Below the pieces are notes generated by a model. That model ran no database searches. It saw nothing but the letters and a program-made list of their open reading frames with translations, and was not told the origin of the DNA. Positions 1 through 9,183 of a stretch of 64,000 bases of DNA are shown one piece after another. The stretch lies in the NCBI GenBank assembly GCA_052435735.1, contig JBQVNB010000002.1, positions 124,001-188,000 of the forward strand, written 5' to 3'. Source of the stretch: Aliihoeflea sp052435735. GTDB lineage: Bacteria > Pseudomonadota > Alphaproteobacteria > Rhizobiales > Rhizobiaceae. The first letter of the stretch is position 1, and every line of letters begins with the position of its first letter. The translations under genes were made by a program, and so were the position numbers.

Positions 1-1
1 C

Positions 2-490
2 AAGGAACGTCAGGTGCTCGCGGCCTACGGCAAGGCGCTGGCCGCCGCCGGCGACCTCCAGCCCGCGCTCGACGCCGTCCGCCGTGCGCAGACGCCCGAA
101 TATCCCGACTGGAAACTGATGTCGGCCGAAGGCGCGATCCTCGACCAGCTTGGGCAGGCCGGCGAGGCGCGCCGGCTCTATGCCCGCGCCCTTGAAATGC
201 AGCCGAACGACCCGAGCGTGCTTTCGAACCTCGGCATGTCCTATCTTCTGGAAGGCGACCTGAAGCAGGCCGAAGCCCAGCTCCAGAACGCCGTCACCCA
301 GCCCGGCGCCGACAGCCGTGTGCGGCAGAATTTGGCGCTGGTGGTCGGGCTGCAGGGGCGTTTTGCGGATGCCGAAGCAATCGCCAGTCGCGAATTGTCG
401 CCCGAACAGGCCGAGGCCAACGTGGCGTATCTGCGGTCGATGCTCGCGCAGCAGAACGCCTGGAATGATCTGGCGAACGAAGAGGGCTGA
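2..490 (+). CDS. TPR-repeat protein, 5'-truncated by window edge (TadD-like)
   Basis: The reading frame is open from the first bases of the window, so the true start lies upstream; a GTG at 14 is internal. The visible part (about 162 residues) is made of tetratricopeptide repeats: helical pairs such as AAYGKALAAAGDLQPALDAV, ILDQLGQAGEARRLYARAL and VLSNLGMSYLLEGDLKQAEA, each with the usual small and aromatic positions. TPR arrays bind partner proteins. The repeat sequence and the C-terminal stretch ending in LAQQNAWNDLANEEG resemble TadD, the TPR pilotin or assembly factor of Flp/Tad pili, but no other tad gene is visible to support this. It could equally be a generic TPR lipoprotein whose signal peptide lies outside the window. 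The TPR call is certain; the TadD assignment is moderate. Confidence 0.7.
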   Translation, partial: KERQVLAAYGKALAAAGDLQPALDAVRRAQTPEYPDWKLMSAEGAILDQLGQAGEARRLYARALEMQPNDPSVLSNLGMSYLLEGDLKQAEAQLQNAVTQPGADSRVRQNLALVVGLQGRFADAEAIASRELSPEQAEANVAYLRSMLAQQNAWNDLANEEG

Positions 491-555
491 CCGGCGCCGT
501 TCCTACCGGGACGATGGGCGTCGGCAGCTTCACAATTGTTGTTTTCTTTGAAGGG

Positions 556-701
556 GACCCCCCACCCTTTATCCCTCCCCACAAGGGGGAGGAAGGGCAT
601 CCACGTCGCGCCCCTGCTTTCGGTCGGGTGATAAAATTGACGGAAAGGCTGGACGCTGGCGACTCCCTCCCCCTTGTGGGGAGGGATAAAGGGTGGGGGT
701 C
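556..701. repeat. Intergenic inverted-repeat element
   Basis: Two arms (556-592 and 666-701) are near-perfect reverse complements around a 73-base spacer. The core CCCTCCCCACAAGGGGG of arm 1 returns as CCCCCTTGTGGGGAGGG in arm 2, with one base of length difference in a C run. The element fills most of the 299-base gap between the TPR gene and the convergent oxidoreductase gene, and no ORF of interest was found there. Repeats with this core are common between genes in Phyllobacteriaceae-type genomes. As RNA it would fold into a long hairpin and could end transcription from both sides. No transposase is present, so if it is mobile it is a non-autonomous, MITE-like unit. Confidence 0.75.
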
Positions 702-789
702 ACTTCGGGAAAAAAAGCGACCGCGGCAATCGGGACGATGCGCGTCAATGCGCGAAATGATCTCCAGCCGGTTCGGGCGGGACAGCCCG

Positions 790-1845
790 TCAGGCCGCGG
801 CGATCCGCCTTTTGCCGACTGCCTTCTTCACCTCCGGCGCCACCCGCGTTCCCAAAATCTCGATTGCCTTCAACAGCTTGGCGTGATCCATCACGCCGAT
901 CGCCATCTGGATGACGAAGCGGTCGAAGCCGAAGATTTCGTAATGCGCGAGGATCTTGTCGGTCAGTTCCGACGCGTCGCCGATGAACTGGGCGCCGCGT
1001 GGGCCGGCAGATGCCTCGAACTGCTGGCGGCTGGCCGGCGGCCAGCCGCGTTCGCGGCCGATCCGGTTCATCACTTCAGCTTGTGCGGGATAGAACGTGT
1101 CGACGGCTTCCTTGCGCGTATCCGCCACGAAGCCGTGGACGTTGATCGAGGTCTTCAGCGTCGCCGGATCGCGGCCGAACTTTTCGGCCGCCTCGCGATA
1201 GAGCTTGAAGAAGGGCGCGAAGCGCGCCGGCTCGCCGCCAATGATGGCGAGCGCGAGCGGCAGGCCGAGCATGGCCGCGCGCCCCACCGATTGCGGCGTG
1301 CCGCCGACGGCGAGCCAGATGGGCAATTTGCCGTTGACCGGCCGCGGGTAGACGCCGCGCTCGCTGACGTGCGGCGTGTGCTTGCCGCCTTCCCATGAAA
1401 AGATTTCGCCCTCGTTGAGCTTGATCAGCATTTCGAGCTTTTCGGCGAAGAGCGTGTCGTAATCGCCGAGGTCGTAGCCGAAGAGCGGGAAGGATTCGAT
1501 GAAGGAGCCACGCCCGGCCATGATCTCTGCACGCCCGTTCGAGATGTTGTCGAGTGTAGCGAACTGCTGGAAGACGCGGATCGGGTCGTCCGACGAGAGC
1601 ACTGAGACGGCGCTCGACAGCTTGATATTCTTGGTGCGCGGGGCGGCGGCGGCGAGCGCGACGGCGGGAGCGGAGACGGCGTAGTCCGGCCGGTGATGTT
1701 CGCCAAGGCCAAAGAGATCGAGCCCGACCTGATCGGCGAGTTCGATTTCCTCGATGAGATTGGCGAAGCGCTGCGCCGGACTGACGATGTTCCCGGTCAC
1801 CGGGTCGGTGCCGACATCGCCGAATGTGTAGAGGCCGATTTCCAT
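790..1845 (-). CDS. LLM-class flavin-dependent oxidoreductase
   Basis: A 351-residue single-domain luciferase-like (TIM barrel) protein. It opens with MEIGLYTFGD and carries the family blocks LADQVGLDLFGLGEHHRPDY (about residues 37-56), AAAAPRTKNIKLSSAV and the phosphate-region stretch IMAGRGSFIESFPLFGYDL, followed by KLPIWLAVGG. It resembles the subgroup of F420- or FMN-using LLM oxidoreductases that includes the structurally solved Agrobacterium protein Atu2307 (PDB 2I7G), for which no substrate is known. Such enzymes oxidise small molecules with reduced flavin and oxygen. The gene is monocistronic, convergent with the TPR gene across the inverted repeat, and lies 75 bases downstream of rmuC on the same strand. 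The physiological substrate cannot be inferred. Confidence 0.88.
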   Translation of the reverse strand: MEIGLYTFGDVGTDPVTGNIVSPAQRFANLIEEIELADQVGLDLFGLGEHHRPDYAVSAPAVALAAAAPRTKNIKLSSAVSVLSSDDPIRVFQQFATLDNISNGRAEIMAGRGSFIESFPLFGYDLGDYDTLFAEKLEMLIKLNEGEIFSWEGGKHTPHVSERGVYPRPVNGKLPIWLAVGGTPQSVGRAAMLGLPLALAIIGGEPARFAPFFKLYREAAEKFGRDPATLKTSINVHGFVADTRKEAVDTFYPAQAEVMNRIGRERGWPPASRQQFEASAGPRGAQFIGDASELTDKILAHYEIFGFDRFVIQMAIGVMDHAKLLKAIEILGTRVAPEVKKAVGKRRIAAA

Positions 1846-1920
1846 CGTTCATATCCCTTCGATTTGAAGAAGAGGTATGGAACCAGCGGGCGGATTGCCA
1901 GTCGCGGGCAGGTGAACAGT

Positions 1921-3156
1921 CTATTCGTCGTCGACGACCCGCAGGCGCAGCGAGCCGCTGCGCGCTTCTGCCGGCTTCTTGTCTGCTTTCTCGTCGATCT
2001 GCGGCGAGTCCAGTTCCAGCGCCTCGATCTTCTCGCCGCGCTTGGTCAGCTTTTCCGTCGAGGTGAGGATCAGGTCGATGTCGCGATTGGCCTGCCCGAA
2101 ATGGGTCTGAAGCTTGCGCACGCGCTCGTCGAGGCGGCCGAGATCCTCCATCAGGCGGATGACCTCGCCCTGGATCAGATGCGCCTGCTCGCGCATCCGC
2201 GCGTCCTTCAGCACCGCCTGGATGACCTGGATGGAGAGCATCAGCAGCGAGGGCGAGACGATGACGATGCGGGCGCGATGGGCTTTTTGCACCAGCGCCT
2301 CGAAATTCTCGTGAATCTCGGCGAAGATCGATTCCGACGGCACGAACATGAAGGCCGTGTCCTGCGTCTCGCCATTGATGAGATATTTGTCGGCGATGGC
2401 CTTCAGGTGAACTTCCACATCACGGCGGAAATTCTGCGCGGCGTATTTCTGCGCCTCCGAATTTTCGGCCTCGGCAGCCGTGCGAATGGCGTTCCACGAT
2501 TCCAGCGGAAACTTGGCGTCGATGACGAGGTCGGGCGCGCCGTTCGGCATGCGGATCGTGCAGTCGGGGCGGCTGCCGTTGGAAAGCGTCGCCTGGAATT
2601 CGTAGGCGCCGTGCGGCAGGCCGTCGGCGATGATTGCCTCCATGCGCGCCTGCCCGAAGGCGCCGCGGGTCTGCTTGTTGGAAAGGATGTGCTGGAGTTG
2701 CACGACTTGGCCGGCGAGCGACTGGATGTTGTTCTGGGCCGTATCGATGACCGCAAGGCGTTCCTGCAGCTTGGCGAGGTTTTCGTGCGTCGACTTCGTC
2801 TGCTCGGTGATCGAATGGCCGAGCCGCGAGGTCATACCGTCGAGCCGCTCGCCGATCGCCTTGTTGAGCTCGGCCTGACGCGCGCCGAACACTTCGGCGA
2901 TCGTGCCCATGCGCCCCTGCATTTCGACTTGTGCACGGGTGATCTCGGCGAGGCGTGCATCGGCTTCGCGCGCCCGCGCGGCGCTCTCCTCCGCCACCTC
3001 GGCCTGCACCCGTGCCGCACGCGAAACGGACATGACGAGGAGCGCGACCAGCGCCAGGACGACGGCCGCGCCTGCAATCAGCGCGTGGCCGAGCGTGATC
3101 GTGGTCGAGCCGAGCTGGAGAAGGGGGGCGGCGAAAAGCGATTCGGACGGGTTCAT
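1921..3156 (-). CDS. rmuC: DNA recombination protein RmuC homologue
   Basis: A 411-residue protein with an N-terminal membrane helix (about residues 25-46, LIAGAAVVLALVALLVMS), a long coiled-coil region (about 50-175) and a C-terminal RmuC domain. The domain is recognised by PDLVIDAKFPLESWNAI, DTAFMFVPSESIFAEIHENF and VIVSPSLLMLSIQVIQAVL; the D-A-K-F/P core is the predicted restriction-endonuclease-like nuclease site. In E. coli RmuC limits inversions at short inverted repeats and is thought to be a nuclease or nuclease accessory. A membrane-tethered coiled-coil layout is normal for the family. It is divergent from def across a 102-base gap that presumably holds both promoters. Confidence 0.9.
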   Translation of the reverse strand: MNPSESLFAAPLLQLGSTTITLGHALIAGAAVVLALVALLVMSVSRAARVQAEVAEESAARAREADARLAEITRAQVEMQGRMGTIAEVFGARQAELNKAIGERLDGMTSRLGHSITEQTKSTHENLAKLQERLAVIDTAQNNIQSLAGQVVQLQHILSNKQTRGAFGQARMEAIIADGLPHGAYEFQATLSNGSRPDCTIRMPNGAPDLVIDAKFPLESWNAIRTAAEAENSEAQKYAAQNFRRDVEVHLKAIADKYLINGETQDTAFMFVPSESIFAEIHENFEALVQKAHRARIVIVSPSLLMLSIQVIQAVLKDARMREQAHLIQGEVIRLMEDLGRLDERVRKLQTHFGQANRDIDLILTSTEKLTKRGEKIEALELDSPQIDEKADKKPAEARSGSLRLRVVDDE

Positions 3157-3258
3157 CGCGCGACACTAGACGATTCGCGACGTCGCAATAAGACCAAAAC
3201 GTGAACGTCCACATGCCGGAGCGTTGACGCGCGCGGTTTCACCGATTACCTGACGGCC

Positions 3259-3789
3259 ATGACGATCAAGCCGCTCATCATCCTTCCCGATCCCGTCCTG
3301 CGCCAGGTGTCGAAGCCGCTGGAGCGCGTCGACGACGCGACCCGCAAATTCGCCGATGACATGCTCGACACGATGTACGACGCGCCGGGCATCGGGCTCG
3401 CCGCGATCCAAATCGGCGAGCCGCTCCGCATGCTGGTCATCGACCTCGCCAAGGAAGGTGAGGACAAGGCCCCGCACGTGTTCATCAATCCGCAGATCGT
3501 GGCATCGGGCGACGACATTTCCGTCTACGAGGAAGGTTGCCTGTCGATCCCGGACTACTACGCCGAGGTCGAACGGCCGGAGACGGTGACGGTGACCTAT
3601 CTCGACCGCGACGGCAAGGCGCAGGAAATGGTGGCCGACGGGCTGATGGCGACGTGCCTCCAGCACGAGATCGACCATTTGAACGGCGTGCTCTTCATCG
3701 ATCACATCTCCAAGCTCAAGCGCGACATGGTCGTGCGCAAGTTCAAGAAGCTCGCCCGCGAGAAGGCGCCGCAGCGCCTCGTCGGCTGA
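3259..3789 (+). CDS. def: Peptide deformylase
   Basis: A 176-residue type I deformylase that removes the formyl group from the initiator methionine of nascent proteins, in the cytoplasm at the ribosome exit. All three metal-site motifs are intact: GIGLAAIQ (residues 44-51), EGCLS with the metal ligand Cys94, and HEIDH with ligands His136 and His140 and catalytic Glu137. Length is typical. It is followed four bases later by fmt, which makes the formylated initiator tRNA. This is the classic def-fmt pair, so deformylation and formylation are co-expressed. The ATG start follows a short leader shared with the divergent rmuC promoter region. Confidence 0.98.
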   Translation: MTIKPLIILPDPVLRQVSKPLERVDDATRKFADDMLDTMYDAPGIGLAAIQIGEPLRMLVIDLAKEGEDKAPHVFINPQIVASGDDISVYEEGCLSIPDYYAEVERPETVTVTYLDRDGKAQEMVADGLMATCLQHEIDHLNGVLFIDHISKLKRDMVVRKFKKLAREKAPQRLVG

Positions 3790-3793
3790 TCCG

Positions 3794-4726
3794 GTGGCGC
3801 TGCGCGTCATCTTCATGGGCACGCCGGAATTTTCGGCGGCGACGTTGAAGGCGATTGTCGAGGCGGGGCACGAGGTCGTGGCCGCCTATTCGCAGCCGCC
3901 GCGCCCCGCCGGAAGGCGCGGACTGGAACTGAAGAAATCCCCTGTCCACGATCTCGCGGAAAGCCTCGGCATTGAGGTCCGCACCCCCGTTTCGCTGAAA
4001 GGCGAGGCCGAGCAGGCTGCATTCCGTGCGCTGGGCGCGGATGTCGCTGTGGTCGTCGCCTACGGGTTGCTCCTGCCGAAGGCGATTCTCGATGGAACGC
4101 GCCTCGGTGCCTATAACGGCCACGCCTCGCTCCTGCCGCGCTGGCGCGGTGCCGCGCCGATCCAGCGCGCGATCATGGCCGGCGATGCCGAGACCGGCAT
4201 GATGGTCATGAAGATGGACGAAGGCCTCGACACAGGCCCGGTCGCCCTGACCGAGCGTGTCGCGATCGGCGCCGACATGACGGCGGGCGAACTCCACGAT
4301 AGGCTGCGCGATGTTGGTGCGCGGCTGATGGTCGAGGCGCTGGGCAGGCTGGAGGCCGGCGACCTGCCGACCGTCGCGCAATCAGGCGAGGGCGCGACCT
4401 ACGCCGCCAAGATTTCCAAGGACGAGACGCGGATCGACTGGTCGAAACCTGCGCCCGAGGTGCATGACCGCATCCGCAGTATCTCGCCATTCCCCGGTGC
4501 ATGGTGCGAGGCGACTATCGGTGGCAAGCCGGAGCGGTTGAAGCTGCTGCGCTCGACAATGGGCGAGGGTGCGGGCATGCCCGGTACGATCCTCGACGAC
4601 CGGCTGACGATCGCCTGCGGAGATGGCGCGGTCCGCCTCGTCGAAGTGCAGCGCGCGGGCGGCAGGCCGATGGAGGCTGGGGCCTTCCTGCGCGGCGCGG
4701 GATTGAAAAAGGGCGACAGGCTATGA
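3794..4726 (+). CDS. fmt: Methionyl-tRNA formyltransferase
   Basis: A 310-residue enzyme that transfers a formyl group from 10-formyl-THF to Met-tRNAfMet. It starts at a GTG (3794) that places the conserved opening LRVIFMGTPEFSAATL at the N-terminus; no better ATG exists nearby. The catalytic region with Asn-His (YNGHASLLPRWRGAAPIQ, about residues 107-124) is intact, and the C-terminal tRNA-binding OB-fold region contains IDWSKPAPEVHDRIR and FPGAWCEA. The stop overlaps the ATG of the following GNAT gene (ATGA), indicating translational coupling within def-fmt-GNAT-truA. Confidence 0.97.
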   Translation: MALRVIFMGTPEFSAATLKAIVEAGHEVVAAYSQPPRPAGRRGLELKKSPVHDLAESLGIEVRTPVSLKGEAEQAAFRALGADVAVVVAYGLLLPKAILDGTRLGAYNGHASLLPRWRGAAPIQRAIMAGDAETGMMVMKMDEGLDTGPVALTERVAIGADMTAGELHDRLRDVGARLMVEALGRLEAGDLPTVAQSGEGATYAAKISKDETRIDWSKPAPEVHDRIRSISPFPGAWCEATIGGKPERLKLLRSTMGEGAGMPGTILDDRLTIACGDGAVRLVEVQRAGGRPMEAGAFLRGAGLKKGDRL

Positions 4727-5229
4727 TGCGGGGACTGGTGATCCGGCCTTTTGAGTCGCGCGACGCGGAAGACGTGCGCTGGGTTCTGGAAGAAGCGTTC
4801 GGCAATCCCGGCGAGGCGGAGCTGGTCGAAGCCCTTCGTGCAGCGGGCGACGACGTGCTCGAACTCGTCGCGACGCACGAGCAGCAGGTCTACGGTCACA
4901 TCCTGTTCTCGCGGCTCGTCGTCGAATCGAAGAACCGCAGCGCGGATGCCGTGGCGCTCGCGCCGCTGGCGGTGCGGCCCGACAAGCAGCGCACCGGCGT
5001 CGGCAAGGCGCTGATCGAGAACGCGCATCATCTGTTGAAGAATGCCGGCGAGGAATTGTCGGTGGTCCTCGGCGACCCGGCCTATTACGGCAAGTTCGGC
5101 TACACCCGTCGGCGCGCGGAAAAATTCGAGAGCGACTATCAAGGCGAATATCTGCAGGCGCTCGCCTTCTCGACAGAGGCGCCGACCATGGGGCGGCTCG
5201 TGTACGCCGCCGCCTTTTCTGAAATGTGA
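4723..5229 (+). CDS. GNAT-family N-acetyltransferase
   Basis: A 168-residue acetyltransferase. The start is the ATG at 4723, which overlaps the fmt stop by four bases; the open frame continues further upstream inside fmt but carries no family sequence there. The acetyl-CoA-binding motif A is clear (LAPLAVRPDKQRTGVGKALI, Q/R-x-x-G-x-G/A type), followed by motif B (LSVVLGDPAYYGKFGYTR). The G-D-P-x-Y-Y-x-x-F-G-F/Y block is typical of the YhbS-like subgroup, whose acceptor is unknown. It sits between fmt and truA with overlaps at both ends, so it is expressed with translation-related genes, but nothing in the sequence shows that it acts on ribosomes or tRNA. Confidence 0.9.
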   Translation: MMRGLVIRPFESRDAEDVRWVLEEAFGNPGEAELVEALRAAGDDVLELVATHEQQVYGHILFSRLVVESKNRSADAVALAPLAVRPDKQRTGVGKALIENAHHLLKNAGEELSVVLGDPAYYGKFGYTRRRAEKFESDYQGEYLQALAFSTEAPTMGRLVYAAAFSEM

Positions 5230-5975
5230 TGGCCCGGTTTCGACTCGACATCGAATATGACGGCCGGCCTTATTCCGGCTGGCAGCGGCAGGCCGATCTG
5301 CCCACCGTCCAGCAGGCGATCGAGGACGCGATCTTCCGCTTCACCGCCGAGCGCGTGTCGATCCGCGGGGCGGGGCGCACCGATACCGGCGTTCACGCGA
5401 CGGGCCAGGTGGCGCATGTCGATCTTGCCGGGAGTTGGACGGCGGACAAGCTGATGGGCGCGCTCAACGCGCATCTTCGGCTCGCCGGCGACCCGGTCGC
5501 GGTCTTCGCGGTAGAGGCTGTAGGCGAGGATTTCGATGCCCGCTTTTCGGCCAGCGCCCGGCACTATCTCTTCCGTATTCTCAACCGCCGCGCGCCCGCC
5601 GCGCTCGATCTAGGCCGCGCGTGGCACGTTCCGAAGGCGCTCGATGCCGAGGCGATGCACGCAGCCGCACAGACGCTGCTCGGCAGGCACGACTTCACGA
5701 CATTCCGCTCGGTCCAGTGCCAGGCGAACAGCCCGGTCCGCACCCTGGACCGGCTAGATGTGACGCGCGACGGCGACATCGTCGAAATCCGCGCCTCGGC
5801 GCGTTCGTTCCTGCACAATCAGGTCCGCTCGATGGTGGGCACGCTGAAGAAGGCGGGCGAGGGGGCGTGGTCGGTCGCGGATGTTCGCGCGGCGCTCGAT
5901 GCCGCCGACCGCGCCCGCTGCGGCCAGGTTGCGCCGCCCGACGGGCTGTTTCTCACGCGTGTCGATTACGACTGA
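5229..5975 (+). CDS. truA: tRNA pseudouridine(38-40) synthase
   Basis: A 248-residue TruA that converts uridines 38-40 of the tRNA anticodon arm to pseudouridine. The catalytic aspartate is Asp52 in GRTDTGVHATGQVAH. The later blocks FDARFSASARHYLFRI, DFTTFRSVQCQ and FLHNQVRSMVGTL are all present, and the protein ends in the usual LFLTRVDYD. The ATG at 5229 shares a base with the stop of the GNAT gene (TGATG), so it is translationally coupled; a GTG three bases upstream is less likely. Its last 10 bases overlap the end of the convergent membrane-protein gene. Confidence 0.97.
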   Translation: MARFRLDIEYDGRPYSGWQRQADLPTVQQAIEDAIFRFTAERVSIRGAGRTDTGVHATGQVAHVDLAGSWTADKLMGALNAHLRLAGDPVAVFAVEAVGEDFDARFSASARHYLFRILNRRAPAALDLGRAWHVPKALDAEAMHAAAQTLLGRHDFTTFRSVQCQANSPVRTLDRLDVTRDGDIVEIRASARSFLHNQVRSMVGTLKKAGEGAWSVADVRAALDAADRARCGQVAPPDGLFLTRVDYD

Positions 5976-6559
5976 ACGAGCCCGAACACGCCCTGCAGCG
6001 TGAAAAGCACGAAGAGCGACACCAGGAACATCGCGGTGAAGACCCCGGTCGCGAAGGCCGGTCCCTTGTCGAGAACGGCATTGGTCAGCCGCCAGGCAAG
6101 GACCATGGTGAAAAAGAACAGGCCGAGCGAAAATGCCGTGACCCCCTCTCCGGCATCCGGCCAGAAGAGCCGGATGAGAGAGGGCGGCAGCATGATCCAG
6201 ACATAGATCGCCGAGCCCCAGTTGCTGGCGACGACGAAATGGACGAACCGGCTTGCAATGCCGGCCGGCTTTGCAAGGAGTGCGAAGACCGCAAGCGGGA
6301 TGATCCAGGCGAGCACGTCGATGGTCGCGAGCCTCAGCACGATCGAAAACCGGCTGCCGATGCCGTCGCCCTGGAAGGCGAGTTCGTTGGCGAGGGTCAC
6401 CCAGCCGACCGTCATCGCCGGCAGCGCGATCACGATGGCGAAGAACGAGGTCCAGAAACCGTCGGCCGAGATGTCGAGGAAGCGCAGCCCGTCCTTCTTG
6501 CCGGCCATGAGGCGCGCGGCGCCGGAAAGCGATTGCTGAACGTAGTCGGCCGAAGGCAT
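5966..6559 (-). CDS. Uncharacterised inner-membrane protein downstream of dapE
   Basis: A 197-residue polytopic protein of no family that I recognise with confidence. About five membrane segments are visible: FFAIVIALPAMTVGWVTLA, VLAWIIPLAVFALLA, GSAIYVWIMLPPSLIRLF, AFSLGLFFFTMVLAWRL and GVFTAMFLVSLFVLFTL. The N-terminal 30 residues are soluble. It starts 8 bases after the dapE stop on the same strand, so it is the last gene of a dapD-DUF805-dapE-membrane protein operon. Homologues of this type are found beside dapE in several rhizobial genomes, but a role in lysine or peptidoglycan precursor supply is only inference. The 3' end overlaps truA by 10 bases. Confidence 0.75.
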   Translation of the reverse strand: MPSADYVQQSLSGAARLMAGKKDGLRFLDISADGFWTSFFAIVIALPAMTVGWVTLANELAFQGDGIGSRFSIVLRLATIDVLAWIIPLAVFALLAKPAGIASRFVHFVVASNWGSAIYVWIMLPPSLIRLFWPDAGEGVTAFSLGLFFFTMVLAWRLTNAVLDKGPAFATGVFTAMFLVSLFVLFTLQGVFGLVQS

Positions 6560-6566
6560 TTAAGGT

Positions 6567-7754
6567 CTATCCGAACCAGTCCTCGAGGAAACGCAGATAG
6601 ATTTGCGTCAGCGTTTCGAGGTCGGCAAGAGCCACGCGCTCGTCAACCATGTGCATGGTTTGGCCCACGAGGCCGAATTCGACGACCGGGCAGAAATCCT
6701 TGATGAAGCGCGCGTCCGACGTGCCGCCGGAGGTCGAGAGCGTCGGCGTCAGGCCGGTGACGGCGCTAACCGAGGCAGAGAGCGTGTCGGTGAGCTTGTC
6801 GTTGCGGGTGAGGAAGACGGGGCTCGGCCGGTCGCGCCAGATCAGTTCGAAGTCGATGCGTTCGTCCTTGCCCGGCCGCAGCCGCGTGCGGGACGCCGCG
6901 CGGTCGAGCCGGTTGTGGATTTCCGCCTGCAGCGTTTCGGGCGTCCAGGTGTCGTTGAAGCGGATGTTGAACGAGGCTTTGGCCTTGGCGGCGATGACGT
7001 TGACCGCCGGATTGCCGACATCGACCGTCGTCACTTCGAGGTTGGTCGGCTGGAAGTCGTCGGTGCCCTCGTCGAGTGCGGGGTGCAAAAGTGCGTCGAG
7101 AAGCGCCACGATGGAGCGCACCGGATTGTCGGCGAGGTGCGGATAGGCCGCATGGCCCTGCCGTCCGTTGACGATCAGGTCGGCCGAGACCGAACCGCGC
7201 CGGCCGATCTTGATCATGTCGCCGAGCGTGTTCGGATTGGTCGGCTCGCCAACGATGGCCGCGTCCCACGCCTCGCCCTTCTTTGCAGCCCAGTCGAGCA
7301 GCTTGGTCGTGCCGTTGATGGAGGGGCCTTCCTCGTCGCCAGTGATGAGCAGCGAGACCGAGCCCTTGAGCCCGCCATGCTTTTCGACATAGCGCGCGAC
7401 GGCGGCGACGAAGCAGGCGATGCCGCCCTTCATGTCGACCGCGCCGCGACCATACATCATGCCGTTCGCGATCTCGGCCGAGAAAGGCGGATGCGTCCAC
7501 GCCGCCTCGTCGCCGACCGGCACGACGTCGGTATGGCCGGCGAACATCAGATGCGGGCCGTTGCCCGACAGGCGGGCATAGAGATTTTCGACGTCCGGCG
7601 TGCCGTCTTCCGAAAAAGTCGGACGCTCGACGGAAAAGCCGACGGGCGCCAGCATCGCCTCGAGCGCCGTGAGCGCACCACCTTCAGCGGGCGTCACCGA
7701 CGGGCAGCGGATGAGGGCGGCGAGGTTTTCGACGGGATCGGTCGGCTTGGTCAA
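6567..7754 (-). CDS. dapE: Succinyl-diaminopimelate desuccinylase
   Basis: A 395-residue M20-family metallohydrolase that removes succinate from N-succinyl-LL-diaminopimelate in the lysine/meso-DAP pathway. The two-zinc site is visible: GHTDVVP (His74, Asp76), GRGAVDMKGG (bridging Asp107), ITGDEEGP (catalytic Glu141, ligand Glu142) and VGEPTNP. The dimerisation-domain motif RRGSVSADLIVNGRQGHAAY and the C-terminal SGGTSDARFI are also present. Length and start are standard. It is preceded 12 bases upstream by the DUF805 gene and then dapD, the enzyme that makes the succinylated intermediate two steps earlier. Confidence 0.97.
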   Translation of the reverse strand: MTKPTDPVENLAALIRCPSVTPAEGGALTALEAMLAPVGFSVERPTFSEDGTPDVENLYARLSGNGPHLMFAGHTDVVPVGDEAAWTHPPFSAEIANGMMYGRGAVDMKGGIACFVAAVARYVEKHGGLKGSVSLLITGDEEGPSINGTTKLLDWAAKKGEAWDAAIVGEPTNPNTLGDMIKIGRRGSVSADLIVNGRQGHAAYPHLADNPVRSIVALLDALLHPALDEGTDDFQPTNLEVTTVDVGNPAVNVIAAKAKASFNIRFNDTWTPETLQAEIHNRLDRAASRTRLRPGKDERIDFELIWRDRPSPVFLTRNDKLTDTLSASVSAVTGLTPTLSTSGGTSDARFIKDFCPVVEFGLVGQTMHMVDERVALADLETLTQIYLRFLEDWFG

Positions 7755-7766
7755 GCTCGTCTCGCT

Positions 7767-8135
7767 TTAGCTGGGCGCGTTGGTCGCCGCGCCATACTTG
7801 TTCGGACCGCGCTCGCCGGGAATTACGCAAAGCGCGATGAAGGCGATGAAGTTGATCAGCGGGACGAACATCGCGACGGCAAAAAGCCCCGGCCGTCCGA
7901 TGTCGTGCAGCCGCTTGGCGGCGAGCGCTGCCTGGCACCAGAGCGACACGAAGACGACGACGCCGAGGACGGAGTTCCAGAATTCGAACCCCTGCCCGAC
8001 CTCTTCGGCGACCGACATGCGATAAAGCACGAAGAAGGTGACGACCGTCATCATCAGGCCACCGAGCAGGAAGGCGACGCGGCTGATGCGTCCCTTGAGG
8101 CCGAAGAACAGCCAGAGGATCGGAAACTGGTTCAC
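7767..8135 (-). CDS. DUF805 membrane protein
   Basis: A 122-residue small membrane protein with the DUF805 signature: FGLKGRISRVAFLLGG near the start, three or four hydrophobic segments (VVTFFVLYRM, VLGVVVFVSLWCQAALAA, AVAMFVPLINFIAFIALCVI), the KRLHDIGRPG turn and the C-terminal GERGPNKYG. The start is the GTG at 8135, four bases after the dapD stop; the open frame extends further upstream antisense to nothing useful and in frame with no family sequence. DUF805 proteins are widespread and of unknown function. Its place between dapD and dapE puts it under the same promoter, but a link to lysine synthesis is unproven. Confidence 0.85.
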   Translation of the reverse strand: MNQFPILWLFFGLKGRISRVAFLLGGLMMTVVTFFVLYRMSVAEEVGQGFEFWNSVLGVVVFVSLWCQAALAAKRLHDIGRPGLFAVAMFVPLINFIAFIALCVIPGERGPNKYGAATNAPS

Positions 8136-8139
8136 CGGA

Positions 8140-8994
<855 letters not shown>

Positions 8995-9183
8995 CAATTT
9001 GCTCCATTGCATAGGTGTGAAGGCCGCTCGCTACTGGGTTATGGGCGGCTCCCGGTCGGCGCGGAAACTAGGCCAAGCGCGGTATCGGCGCAAGCCACGT
9101 GCAAGTGCCGCCATTTCATGGTTTGACTGGGTGAAATGGACGGGCGCGAAGCGCTTCGCGCAAGATTGGGGTATTCGGCTTTC

